Part shown: positions 38,272-47,131 of the stretch, piece by piece | Layout of the letters: each line of letters starts with the position of its first letter | How positions within the stretch are numbered: position 1 is the stretch's first letter | From: Shewanella holmiensis | GTDB lineage: Bacteria; Pseudomonadota; Gammaproteobacteria; Enterobacterales; Shewanellaceae | NCBI RefSeq assembly: GCF_025370255.1 | Contig: NZ_JAMTCD010000008.1 | Location: 109,094-173,093 of the forward strand | Length of the DNA stretch: 64,000 nucleotides | Reading direction: 5' to 3' | Made by a program: the position numbers and the translations under genes | Notes under the pieces: model-generated | The model's input: only the letters and a program-made list of their open reading frames with translations | Told to the model about the DNA's origin: nothing | Databases searched by the model: none

Positions 38272-39391
38272 GACACTCTCGTTAGTTGCATTATCCGCTG
38301 CGTTGTTTAGTAGCAGTTTATTTGCCAAAGAACCCTATGTAAATCCAGCACACAATCTAACTGGTGAGCAAGTTTACCAACAAATAAAAACGAATTTAGA
38401 AACTAACTTGTATTCATTACCGCCACGTGTGCAGGGGCATTATGCCATCCGTCAGTTCCGCATGACAGGTGATGAAAAATACGCAAATGGTGCACTAATT
38501 GATTTGTTAACCGTTGCAGAACGCCAAGCTTATTACGCTTGTAACTTGGATAAACCTAATTTTATCGAAACTGAATCAGCATTAGCAGGAAGTAAACTAG
38601 GTAAAGGTCCACGTGGTAAAGCCCGTAAAAAAGCCATTGTGCCTTATCCAAAGTTTATGTTGTTAAGCGATACCCTACTTCGTTATTCCAGTCGAATAGA
38701 TGAGTTTGGTTTTACAGGTCCATGTCATGACTTAATGGTCAAGACATTAAAAGAGCATGATTTCACGCCTGCATTTACTGATAAAAAAATGATTAAATCA
38801 TGGGCTGCACAGTTAATTAATTATGTTTTCTGGGCAAAACAAATCGGTGTTGGTGATTACTATCCAGCTTATAAAGCAGCGTTTAGAAAAACGTATCCCG
38901 ACAGTAAAGACGCTAAATTGTCAAAAGGTCAGTTTAAAAACAAAATTTATGGCATGACTCACTTTATTTTTGCTGCTAGTGAATATTATCAATACCAGGT
39001 AGATCCAAAAGAATACCAGTGGATTTTAGACTATTTTGAAAAAAATATTGATAGGATCATTGCAGACACCACTGAAGATATTACTACAGAGGTGGGCATC
39101 AGCTTCTTGATCACAGGACATAAAAATCATCCAGTAACCCAAAAAGTAAAAGATTTTGTGATTTCATCTTACAATCCACAAATGCAGATGATCCCTTCAC
39201 CTACGGGTAAGGCTGAATTAGCTTCAGGTGAGCACAGAAACGTATTGGCGATGATGTTGCTTGATTGGCCAGAAACGCTGCACCCTGGACCTTATTTAGC
39301 TGACATTAAGAGCACCAAGAAAAACTTACCTCGTCTTGTTAATGTCAAACTAGAAGATAAAAAGGCCGAGGTAAAGCCAACATTGCACTAA
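38249..39391 (+). CDS. Secreted protein of unknown function, possibly DUF3541
   Basis: 380 residues from the ATG at 38249, preceded by GGAG at eight bases; an upstream in-frame ATG at 38222 lacks such a site. A signal peptide (MLALSKSRTLSLVALSAALF..., cleaved near LFA-KEP) sends it to the periplasm. The remainder is helical and rich in Tyr and Lys, with segments MTHFIFAASEYYQYQVD and DTTEDITTEVGISFLITGHK, which resemble the DUF3541 group of Vibrio and Shewanella as I recall it. No catalytic motif is evident. It overlaps the M3-like gene by 23 bases and ends the cluster. Confidence 0.6.
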   Translation: MLALSKSRTLSLVALSAALFSSSLFAKEPYVNPAHNLTGEQVYQQIKTNLETNLYSLPPRVQGHYAIRQFRMTGDEKYANGALIDLLTVAERQAYYACNLDKPNFIETESALAGSKLGKGPRGKARKKAIVPYPKFMLLSDTLLRYSSRIDEFGFTGPCHDLMVKTLKEHDFTPAFTDKKMIKSWAAQLINYVFWAKQIGVGDYYPAYKAAFRKTYPDSKDAKLSKGQFKNKIYGMTHFIFAASEYYQYQVDPKEYQWILDYFEKNIDRIIADTTEDITTEVGISFLITGHKNHPVTQKVKDFVISSYNPQMQMIPSPTGKAELASGEHRNVLAMMLLDWPETLHPGPYLADIKSTKKNLPRLVNVKLEDKKAEVKPTLH

Positions 39392-39417
39392 TACCTCAAC
39401 AATTTAATGCTTTATAA

Positions 39418-39449
39418 TAAAAAACCCAATGCATGCATTGGGTTTTTTT
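39418..39449. terminator. Terminator shared by the envelope cluster and grxD
   Basis: A perfect palindrome (AAAACCCAATGCA mirrored by TGCATTGGGTTTT, 39421-39446) with A-run and T-run on its two sides lies between convergent genes. Confidence 0.88.
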
Positions 39450-39474
39450 AACGCAAATATATTGAATAGTAAAA

Positions 39475-39816
39475 TTATTCAGCAGCGTCTTCAGTACGGA
39501 ATTTATCAGCAGTTGCTTTAATGATTGGCTGAAGTTCACCCTTTTGGAACATTTCAGTGATGATGTCACAACCACCAATCAATTCACCTTCAATCCATAA
39601 TTGTGGGAATGTTGGCCAATTTGCAAATTTTGGTAATTCAGCACGGATATCTGGGTGCTGTAAAATATCCACGAAGGCAAACTGTTCACCACAGTTAATC
39701 ATCACCTGCGCAACTTGTGAAGAAAAACCACAACTAGGTAATTTAGGAGAGCCTTTCATGTAAACAATGATTGGGTTTTCACTGATCTGCTGCTTAATTT
39801 TTTCTACAGTTTCCAT
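39475..39816 (-). CDS. grxD: Monothiol glutaredoxin, Grx4 type
   Basis: 113 residues. Carries the CGFS active site (PKLPSCGFSSQVAQ, about residues 24-37), the WPTFPQLWIEGELIGGCDI segment that binds glutathione, and the length of E. coli GrxD (115). With a BolA-type partner it holds a [2Fe-2S] cluster and is used in iron-sulfur assembly and iron sensing. Divergent from sodB, a pairing of iron and oxidative-stress genes also seen in other gammaproteobacteria. Confidence 0.96.
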   Translation of the reverse strand: METVEKIKQQISENPIIVYMKGSPKLPSCGFSSQVAQVMINCGEQFAFVDILQHPDIRAELPKFANWPTFPQLWIEGELIGGCDIITEMFQKGELQPIIKATADKFRTEDAAE

Positions 39817-40057
39817 TTTAATTCCTAATGGTAGACAAAGTATGAATAGCTAGAATGCCTATATTGTACGACACCTTGAGCAATAACAAAATGCTACAGT
39901 TTGTAAGGGTATAGATTAATTCAACTATTGAATCGTCTTAATCGATATTATTCAAGAAACAATGATTCACATCACAAAAATAATCAGTACAATAGCTGCA
40001 GAGCAATGTACCAATTAGGTATAAAAACGATAAACCTAAATCCATGGAGAGAGACTA

Positions 40058-40639
40058 ATGGCTTTCGAATTACCAGCATTACCTTATGCAAAGAACGCAC
40101 TAGAACCACATATTTCTCAAGAAACAATTGAGTACCACTATGGTAAGCATCACAACACTTATGTTGTAAAATTAAATGGTTTAGTTGAAGGAACTGAGTT
40201 TGCTGGCAAAAGCTTAGAAGAAGTTGTTAAAACTTCAACTGGTGGCATGTTCAACAACGCTGCACAGGTTTGGAACCACACCTTCTACTGGAATTGTTTA
40301 GCACCAAACGCTGGCGGAGCTGCAACTGGTTCAATCGCTGCAGCTATTGATGCTTCTTTTGGTTCTTTTGAAGAATTCAAAGCAAAATTTACAGATTCTG
40401 CGGTAAACAACTTCGGTAGTGCTTGGACTTGGTTAGTAAAAAAAGCAGATGGCTCATTAGCTATCGTTAACACCAGCAATGCCGCTACACCATTAACAGA
40501 TGAATCAGTTACACCATTACTGACTGTTGATGTTTGGGAACATGCATATTACGTTGATTATCGTAATGCACGTCCAGAATACTTAAACCATTTCTGGCAA
40601 TTAGTTAACTGGGAATTTGTGAACAGCAATTTTGCTTAA
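40058..40639 (+). CDS. sodB: Superoxide dismutase, iron type
   Basis: 193 residues, cytoplasmic Fe-SOD. The N-terminal LPYAKNALEPHISQETIEYHYGKHHNTYV carries the first two metal histidines; the remaining ligands lie in the AAQVWNHTFYW segment and in VDVWEHAYYVDYRN (Asp and His). The AAQVWNHTFYWNCLAPN and FGSAWTWLV segments are characteristic of the Fe form. GAGAGA precedes the ATG at seven bases. Ends at a strong terminator. Confidence 0.97.
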   Translation: MAFELPALPYAKNALEPHISQETIEYHYGKHHNTYVVKLNGLVEGTEFAGKSLEEVVKTSTGGMFNNAAQVWNHTFYWNCLAPNAGGAATGSIAAAIDASFGSFEEFKAKFTDSAVNNFGSAWTWLVKKADGSLAIVNTSNAATPLTDESVTPLLTVDVWEHAYYVDYRNARPEYLNHFWQLVNWEFVNSNFA

Positions 40640-40663
40640 TCACTATTACCGTTAATTAAAAAT

Positions 40664-40686
40664 AGGAGCCCTAGGGCTCCTTTTTT
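40664..40686 (+). terminator. Terminator after sodB
   Basis: AGGAGCCCTAGGGCTCCT is a perfect palindrome followed by six T, 25 bases after the sodB stop codon. Confidence 0.92.
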
Positions 40687-40901
40687 ATATCTGTAATTTG
40701 ACGCCAATAAATGCAACTATTGCAATTGCTACGTTTATCATTGTTTTATAAACAATTATTTATAATTATCTTGCGCAGTGTCACATTTTTTATCCTAAAC
40801 TCTATAAGAAGAGGCCGAAGTGATAATTTGGTAACCGCCCCAAATTAGCTAATGTCTCGCGTTAAGTTGCCATCCCGGCATTGATGTTTTAGGGGGTTAT
40901 T

Positions 40902-42836
40902 ATGGGCATTTTCGAACATTACCAACAACGTTACCAGAAAAAGCTTGATGAGGAATATACCTTAGAGCAGTTTCTTGAAATTTGTAAGCAAGATAAAAGT
41001 GCTTACGTATCTGCAGCAGAACGTTTATTGATGGCCATTGGCGAACCTGAAGTTGTCGATACATCAAAAAATTCTGTGTTAAGCCGCATTTTTTCAAACC
41101 GTCTTATCTCTTGTTACCCTGCCTTTAAAGATTTTTATGGCATGGAAGAAGCAATTGAACAAATCGTTTCTTACCTTAAGCATTCGGCACAAGGCTTAGA
41201 AGAGTCAAAGCAAATCCTGTATTTACTCGGCCCCGTAGGTGGTGGTAAATCATCTCTGGCAGAAAAGCTAAAATCGCTTATCCAACATGTACCTATCTAC
41301 ATATTAAGCGCCAATGGCATGCGAAGCCCAGTAAATGACCATCCATTTTGCTTGTTCGATTTAGACGAGGACGGCGCCTTACTGCAACAAGAATATAATA
41401 TTCCTCATCGCTACTTAAAAACGATCATGTCCCCATGGGCTGTAAAACGTTTACATGAATTTGGCGGTGATATATCTAAATTCAGAGTAGTTAAAGTTTA
41501 TCCTTCTATTCTAGACCAAATTGGGATTGCTAAAACTGAACCAGGGGATGAAAACAATCAGGATATTTCAGCATTAGTCGGTAAAGTTGATATACGTCAA
41601 TTAGAGCATTTCTCTCAGGATGATGCCGATGCTTACGCTTATTCGGGCGCATTATGTCGCGCGAATCAGGGGCTAATGGAATTTGTTGAAATGTTTAAAG
41701 CACCGATAAAAGTGTTGCATCCATTATTAACCGCAACTCAGGAGGGCAATTATAACGGCACCGAAGGTTTATCCGCTTTGCCTTATACAGGGATCATATT
41801 GGCTCACAGTAACGAGTCAGAATGGTCTACCTTCAGAAACAACAAAAATAATGAAGCCTTTTTAGATCGCGTATATATCGTTAAAGTCCCCTATTGCCTT
41901 AGAGTTTCTGAGGAAATGGAGATCTATCAAAAATTATTAACAAACTCGGAACTATCTCAATCGCCATGTGCACCAGGTACATTAGAAACCCTAGCGCAAT
42001 TTAGTGTGTTATCGCGCATTAAACCGCCAGAGAACTCGTCAATATATTCAAAAATGCGGGTCTATAACGGCGAAAGTTTAAAAGATACCGATCCTAAAGC
42101 AAAATCGTACCAAGAATACCGTGATTACGCAGGTGTGGATGAAGGTATGAATGGATTATCTACTCGATTTGCCTTTAAAATTCTATCTAAAGTATTCAAC
42201 TTTGATCACACTGAAATTGCCGCCAACCCAGTGCACTTATTTTATGTACTTGAAAAACAAATAGAGCAGGAACAGTTTCCAAATGAACTAAGTGAGCGAT
42301 ATTTAGAGTTTTTAAAAGGATATCTCATTCCTAAATATGTTGAGTTTATCGGTAAAGAAATTCAAACCGCCTACTTAGAATCTTACTCTGAATATGGACA
42401 GAATATTTTCGACCGCTATGTTACTTATGCAGATTTTTGGATCCAAGATCAAGAATATCGAGATCCAGAAACAGGACAACTATTCGATAGAGGCGCATTA
42501 AACGCGGAACTCGAAAAAATTGAAAAACCAGCAGGAATAAGCAACCCAAAAGATTTCCGTAACGAAATAGTCAACTTTGTGCTTAGAGCTAGAGCCAATA
42601 ATGAAGGTAATAATCCACTGTGGATCAGTTACGAAAAACTCCGTACCGTAATTGAAAAGAAAATGTTTTCCAATACTGAAGATTTACTTCCAGTGATTTC
42701 ATTTAATGGCAAAACATCTAACGATGACCAGCGAAAACACGATGATTTTGTAAATCGGATGATGGATAAAGGCTATACCAAGAAACAAGTCAGATTGCTG
42801 TCGGAATGGTATTTACGCGTGCGTAAATCATCATAA
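40902..42836 (+). CDS. yeaG: PrkA-family serine protein kinase (YeaG)
   Basis: 644 residues, the exact length of E. coli YeaG. N-terminal AAA+ module with Walker A LLGPVGGGKSS (about residues 108-118), and a C-terminal PrkA kinase-like domain (about 390-640: FAFKILSKVFNFD, RNEIVNFVLRARANNEG). First gene of the conserved yeaG-yeaH-ycgB group, induced by starvation and RpoS in E. coli. The start is backed by an AGGGGG site. Alternatives such as an ATP-dependent protease role have been proposed for PrkA. Confidence 0.95.
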   Translation: MGIFEHYQQRYQKKLDEEYTLEQFLEICKQDKSAYVSAAERLLMAIGEPEVVDTSKNSVLSRIFSNRLISCYPAFKDFYGMEEAIEQIVSYLKHSAQGLEESKQILYLLGPVGGGKSSLAEKLKSLIQHVPIYILSANGMRSPVNDHPFCLFDLDEDGALLQQEYNIPHRYLKTIMSPWAVKRLHEFGGDISKFRVVKVYPSILDQIGIAKTEPGDENNQDISALVGKVDIRQLEHFSQDDADAYAYSGALCRANQGLMEFVEMFKAPIKVLHPLLTATQEGNYNGTEGLSALPYTGIILAHSNESEWSTFRNNKNNEAFLDRVYIVKVPYCLRVSEEMEIYQKLLTNSELSQSPCAPGTLETLAQFSVLSRIKPPENSSIYSKMRVYNGESLKDTDPKAKSYQEYRDYAGVDEGMNGLSTRFAFKILSKVFNFDHTEIAANPVHLFYVLEKQIEQEQFPNELSERYLEFLKGYLIPKYVEFIGKEIQTAYLESYSEYGQNIFDRYVTYADFWIQDQEYRDPETGQLFDRGALNAELEKIEKPAGISNPKDFRNEIVNFVLRARANNEGNNPLWISYEKLRTVIEKKMFSNTEDLLPVISFNGKTSNDDQRKHDDFVNRMMDKGYTKKQVRLLSEWYLRVRKSS

Positions 42837-42901
42837 CCCAACACAGGCTTTACTCTGCAGTTTAGTGACGTAAAGCCTGCATTTAGGCTTGGGAGGTGCG
42901 T

Positions 42902-44173
42902 ATGGCTAATTTTATAGATAGACGGTTAAATGCAAAGGGAAAAAGCACAGTTAATCGCCAACGATTTATCGAAAGATATAAGAAACAAATTAAAAAAGCT
43001 GTCAGTGATGCGGTCACAAGGCGCAGTGTAACGGATATTGATAAAGGCGAGAAAATCAGTATCCCCACTCGAGATATCAGCGAGCCCCTTTTTAGACAAG
43101 GTAAAGGGGGAAGTCGTGAGATGGTTCACCCTGGTAACGATAAGTTTAATCGAGGCGACAAAATTGAGCGGCCTCAAGGTGGACAAGGTGACGGAGGCTC
43201 AGGTAAAGGTGATGCCTCTGATTCGGGTGAAGGTAATGAAGACTTCGTATTTCAAATATCTAAAGATGAATACCTTGAACTACTGTTTGAAGATTTGGAG
43301 TTACCGAATTTACAAAAAAATCGTTTGAATAAATTGATTGAATACCAAACTTTTAGAGCAGGCTTTACCAACGACGGTGTACCGGCAAATATTAATATTG
43401 TCCGTTCTTTACGTTCTTCTCTAGCAAGAAGAATCGCCATGAGTGGCAGCAAAAAGAAACTACTTAAACAAATAGAACAACAACTGTTTGAATTAGAAAA
43501 CACACCCGGTTCAAAAGCAGAATTGATCCTTGATTTAAAAGCGCAAATTGAATTACTCAAAAAACAAATTGCTAAAGTGCCTTTTATCGATACGTTTGAT
43601 TTACGTTATAACAACTATACAAAAAAAGAAAAGCCCTCTAGCCAAGCGGTAATGTTCTGTTTAATGGATGTTTCTGGCTCTATGGATCAAGCCACCAAGG
43701 ATATGGCGAAACGATTTTATATTTTGTTATACCTATTTTTAACCCACACTTATAAAAATTTAGAGGTTGTTTACATACGTCATCACACACAAGCCAAGGA
43801 AGTTGACGAGCACGAGTTTTTCTATTCACAAGAAACTGGCGGCACCATTGTATCTAGTGCTTTAAAATTGATGCACGAGATCCAGCAAGCAAGATATCCT
43901 GCAAATGAATGGAACATTTATGCCGCGCAGGCATCAGATGGAGATAATTGGTCGGATGATTCACCTGTATGTAAAAACCTATTAACTAAACACATTCTGC
44001 CGTTAGTCAGATATTTCAGCTACATCGAAATCACCCATAGGGCTCATCAGTCATTGTGGCAAGAATATGAACAGTTACAACAAAGCTTTGACAACATGGC
44101 AGTACAACATATCAAGCAAGTTGATGATATTTACCCAGTATTTAGAGAACTCTTTAAGAAACAAGCTGTTTAG
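42902..44173 (+). CDS. yeaH: YeaH/YhbH family protein with von Willebrand A-like domain (DUF444)
   Basis: 423 residues from the ATG at 42902, preceded by GGGAGG; a GTG six bases upstream is less likely. A basic N terminus, a Gly/Asp-rich low-complexity stretch (about 82-106), then a VWA-like C-terminal domain with a MIDAS-like motif [10 protein letters not shown] (about 255-264). Always found with PrkA and SpoVR; molecular role unknown. Sixty-five bases after yeaG. Confidence 0.94.
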   Translation: MANFIDRRLNAKGKSTVNRQRFIERYKKQIKKAVSDAVTRRSVTDIDKGEKISIPTRDISEPLFRQGKGGSREMVHPGNDKFNRGDKIERPQGGQGDGGSGKGDASDSGEGNEDFVFQISKDEYLELLFEDLELPNLQKNRLNKLIEYQTFRAGFTNDGVPANINIVRSLRSSLARRIAMSGSKKKLLKQIEQQLFELENTPGSKAELILDLKAQIELLKKQIAKVPFIDTFDLRYNNYTKKEKPSSQAVMFCLMDVSGSMDQATKDMAKRFYILLYLFLTHTYKNLEVVYIRHHTQAKEVDEHEFFYSQETGGTIVSSALKLMHEIQQARYPANEWNIYAAQASDGDNWSDDSPVCKNLLTKHILPLVRYFSYIEITHRAHQSLWQEYEQLQQSFDNMAVQHIKQVDDIYPVFRELFKKQAV

Positions 44174-44181
44174 GAGGCACT

Positions 44182-45738
44182 ATGGATAAATCTACCCGTT
44201 CGCCTTTAAGTGATGGCCCAGAATGGACTTTCGACCTGCTGCAAGCCTATCTTGATGAAATTGAAAAAGCGGCAAAATTTTTTAACATTGATGCATACCC
44301 CAATCAAATTGAAATTATTACTGCTGAACAGATGATGGATGCCTATGCAGGAATAGGTATGCCGATTGGTTACACGCATTGGTCGTTTGGCAAACGATTT
44401 ATTGAGACTGAGCAAGGATATAAACGCGGCCAAATGGGTTTGGCATATGAAATCGTGATTAACTCAGATCCGTGTATTGCATACCTTATGGAAGAAAACA
44501 CCATAACGATGCAAGCCTTAGTCATGGCACACGCAAGTTTTGGCCATAATAGTTTCTTTAAAAATAATTACTTGTTCAAAACTTGGACAGATGCTAGCTC
44601 TATCATTGATTATTTAGTGTTTGCTAAAAACTATATCCACCAATGCGAACTTAAATATGGCGTCGATCAAGTCGAACTTACCATTGATTCATGTCACGCT
44701 TTAATGAATTACGGTGTCGATAGGTACAAGCGCCCCTCTGAAATTTCTTTTAGTGAAGAACAAGCAAGACAAAAAGATCGAGAGGCATACTTACAGAGCC
44801 AGGTTAATGATTTATGGCGTACAGTGCCCACCAGCAATCACGAGCATATTGAAACCAAACGTAAACAATTTCCATCAGAACCACAGGAAAACATCCTTTA
44901 CTTTTTAGAGAAAAACGCGCCATTACTTGAGCCTTGGCAACGAGAAATAGTCCGAATTGTTAGAAAAATGGCTCAATATTTTTACCCACAAAAACAGACA
45001 CAAGTGATGAACGAAGGTTGGGCGACATTCTGGCATTACACCATACTCAACCATTTATATGACACTGGTAAAGTCACTGACAGATTTATGCTTGAATTTT
45101 TACAAAGTCATACCGCGGTGGTAGCTCAGCCTGTCTATAATAGTCCATATTACAATGGGATAAACCCATACGCTTTAGGTTTCAGTATGTTTGTCGACAT
45201 TAGACGTATATGTGAAAACCCTACAGAAGAAGACAAACATTGGTTCCCTGATATCGCTGGCAGTGATTGGTTAACAACAGTACATTTTGCAATGAAAAAC
45301 TTTAAAGATGAAAGTTTTATTAGCCAGTATTTGTCGCCAAAAGTGATCCGAGACTTCAAGTTATTCGGCATTTTAGATGATGAGAAACGATCATTTATTC
45401 ATGTTTCTGCCATTCACGATGAAAGTGGTTATCAAGAAATACGCAATATGTTGTCACAACAATACAACTTATCAAATATTGAGCCAAATATTCAGGTACA
45501 AAATGTAGAGATTAATGGCGATAGATCATTAACCTTACGCTATACCCCGCACAATAATATTCCACTGTCGGATAACGTTAATGAAGTTTTAAAACATTTA
45601 CACCGTTTATGGGGCTTCAAAGTGAGCTTAGAGCAAATTGACGCAAGTGATAATATTAATATATTAGCAACCTGCCCTGAAATTAAAGCACCTACAGAAT
45701 CAGTAACATCTTCTACCTACACCCAGGTTACGATATAA
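44182..45738 (+). CDS. ycgB: SpoVR family protein (YcgB)
   Basis: 518 residues. Typical SpoVR features: PLSDGPEWTFDLLQAYLDEIEK at the start, then GMPIGYTHWSFGK, MAHASFGHNSFFKNNY, MNEGWATFWHYTILNHLYD and SPYYNGINPYALGFSMF. The clustered His and Glu residues suggest a metal site but no reaction is established. Strong GGAGG site, nine bases after yeaH: a three-gene stress operon. Confidence 0.95.
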   Translation: MDKSTRSPLSDGPEWTFDLLQAYLDEIEKAAKFFNIDAYPNQIEIITAEQMMDAYAGIGMPIGYTHWSFGKRFIETEQGYKRGQMGLAYEIVINSDPCIAYLMEENTITMQALVMAHASFGHNSFFKNNYLFKTWTDASSIIDYLVFAKNYIHQCELKYGVDQVELTIDSCHALMNYGVDRYKRPSEISFSEEQARQKDREAYLQSQVNDLWRTVPTSNHEHIETKRKQFPSEPQENILYFLEKNAPLLEPWQREIVRIVRKMAQYFYPQKQTQVMNEGWATFWHYTILNHLYDTGKVTDRFMLEFLQSHTAVVAQPVYNSPYYNGINPYALGFSMFVDIRRICENPTEEDKHWFPDIAGSDWLTTVHFAMKNFKDESFISQYLSPKVIRDFKLFGILDDEKRSFIHVSAIHDESGYQEIRNMLSQQYNLSNIEPNIQVQNVEINGDRSLTLRYTPHNNIPLSDNVNEVLKHLHRLWGFKVSLEQIDASDNINILATCPEIKAPTESVTSSTYTQVTI

Positions 45739-46051
45739 CTTACTTATATCCCCCGAGATAAAATTGAGTCATGAGTGAATTATCGAAAACATGTTAGTCA
45801 TTATGACTAACATGTTATTGTTCTCACTACAAAAGACTTAACCAGATTTCCCAAGACCAAAAGCCAATCGATAACCACCTGAAAATAAACAATAATAATT
45901 ATTGGCATACTTCCTGCTTTACACTCAACAATAAATCAACATTTGTTACAAAAATCAGCGTGACGAAGCCAATAAACGGCGTAGGCTAATACAAGCTAAA
46001 TTGGTTTAATTCGCAACGTAGCACAGATTAACTTATTTAAGGCAGGTTCCC
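45739..46051. other. Intergenic region between ycgB and the RND efflux operon
   Basis: About 310 bases. The main structure is the perfect inverted repeat at 45788-45816. The remainder should contain the RND-operon promoter; I could not choose a convincing one. Confidence 0.45.
45788..45816. repeat. Perfect inverted repeat downstream of ycgB
   Basis: AACATGTTAGTCAT (45788-45801) and ATGACTAACATGTT (45803-45816) are exact reverse complements with one base between them. There is no T-tract, so it fits a repressor operator for the RND operon (start codon 236 bases downstream) or a 3'-end structure of the ycgB message. Confidence 0.6.
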
Positions 46052-47119
46052 ATGGACAGGATTCAATCAGTAAAAAAATTTATTATCCCTTTTTGTTGTT
46101 TAGTGATGCTAGCGGGTTGTAATGGAGAAGAAGAACAGGCAAAAGAAGAAGACAAATTTGCTGTTCCCGTTGAAACGACATTAGTTGTACAGGGCAATGT
46201 ATCGTCTTTCTACAGCACTACTGCTACGTTAGAAGCGCCTCAAGAAGCTCACGTTATGACGCGAATTTCTGGATTAATTGAAAACATTAATGTCGAAGAA
46301 GGTGACCGTGTTACCACAGGACAAGTATTAGCAATAATAGATGCTAAGCGTCAGCAATATGACTTCAACCGTTCGCAAGCTGAAGTACAAATTATTGAAC
46401 AAGAATTAAATCGCTTACGCAAAATGACTAACAAAGAGTTTATTAGCCAAGACACTATGGCTAAACTCGAATTTAATCTGCAAGCCGCTATTGCAAAGCG
46501 CGATTTGGCCGAGCTGCAAGTCAAAGAAAGTCGTATCGTGTCGCCAATTAATGGTGTTGTTGCTAAAAGACATGTTAAACAAGGCAACATGGTGCGTGAG
46601 TTTGACGAACTATTCTATGTGGTTAACCAAGACGAACTCCACGGTATCGTGCATTTACCAGAGCAACAGCTTCCTAGCCTTCGCTTAGGCCAACATGCAA
46701 GTGTTCGCCAAAATCAACATGATAACAATATGGTCGATGCTACTGTGCTTAGGATAAGCCCAATTGTTGATGCCCAAAGTGGCACGTTTAAAGTAACCTT
46801 GTCTGTACCCAATAAAAATGCCCTTTTAAAAGCCGGAATGTTTACTCGAGTCGAAATTAAGTACGACACTCATGATGATGTGATAACGGTGCCATATAAC
46901 GCGCTAATTAATCAGGATGATACCCAAGCATTATATGTCATTAAAGATACAATCGCAGAACGTCGAGTCGTCAGCCTTGGGTATCGTCAAGATAATACCG
47001 TTGAAATTATATCGGGCGTTGCTGTCGGTGAACAAATCGTCATCCGTGGCCAACAAAACCTGAAAGATCAATCTCTTGTAGAAGTGATTAATCCTTTAAA
47101 TGTTGCGGCTATTAGATAA
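46052..47119 (+). CDS. RND efflux periplasmic adaptor lipoprotein
   Basis: 355 residues, membrane-fusion protein. Lipobox MLAGC (Cys about residue 23), lipoyl/hybrid region (ALVIDAKRQQYDF region, LENINVEEGDRVTTGQVLAI and MVREFDELFYVV), an alpha-hairpin (about 100-160), and beta-barrel plus membrane-proximal domains (KAGMFTRVEIKYD, VGEQIVIRGQQNLKD). Adjacent to two RND pump genes in one direction. No outer-membrane channel gene is present; a TolC-type protein elsewhere must serve. Confidence 0.92.
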   Translation: MDRIQSVKKFIIPFCCLVMLAGCNGEEEQAKEEDKFAVPVETTLVVQGNVSSFYSTTATLEAPQEAHVMTRISGLIENINVEEGDRVTTGQVLAIIDAKRQQYDFNRSQAEVQIIEQELNRLRKMTNKEFISQDTMAKLEFNLQAAIAKRDLAELQVKESRIVSPINGVVAKRHVKQGNMVREFDELFYVVNQDELHGIVHLPEQQLPSLRLGQHASVRQNQHDNNMVDATVLRISPIVDAQSGTFKVTLSVPNKNALLKAGMFTRVEIKYDTHDDVITVPYNALINQDDTQALYVIKDTIAERRVVSLGYRQDNTVEIISGVAVGEQIVIRGQQNLKDQSLVEVINPLNVAAIR

Positions 47120-47131
47120 CGGAGCGATTTT

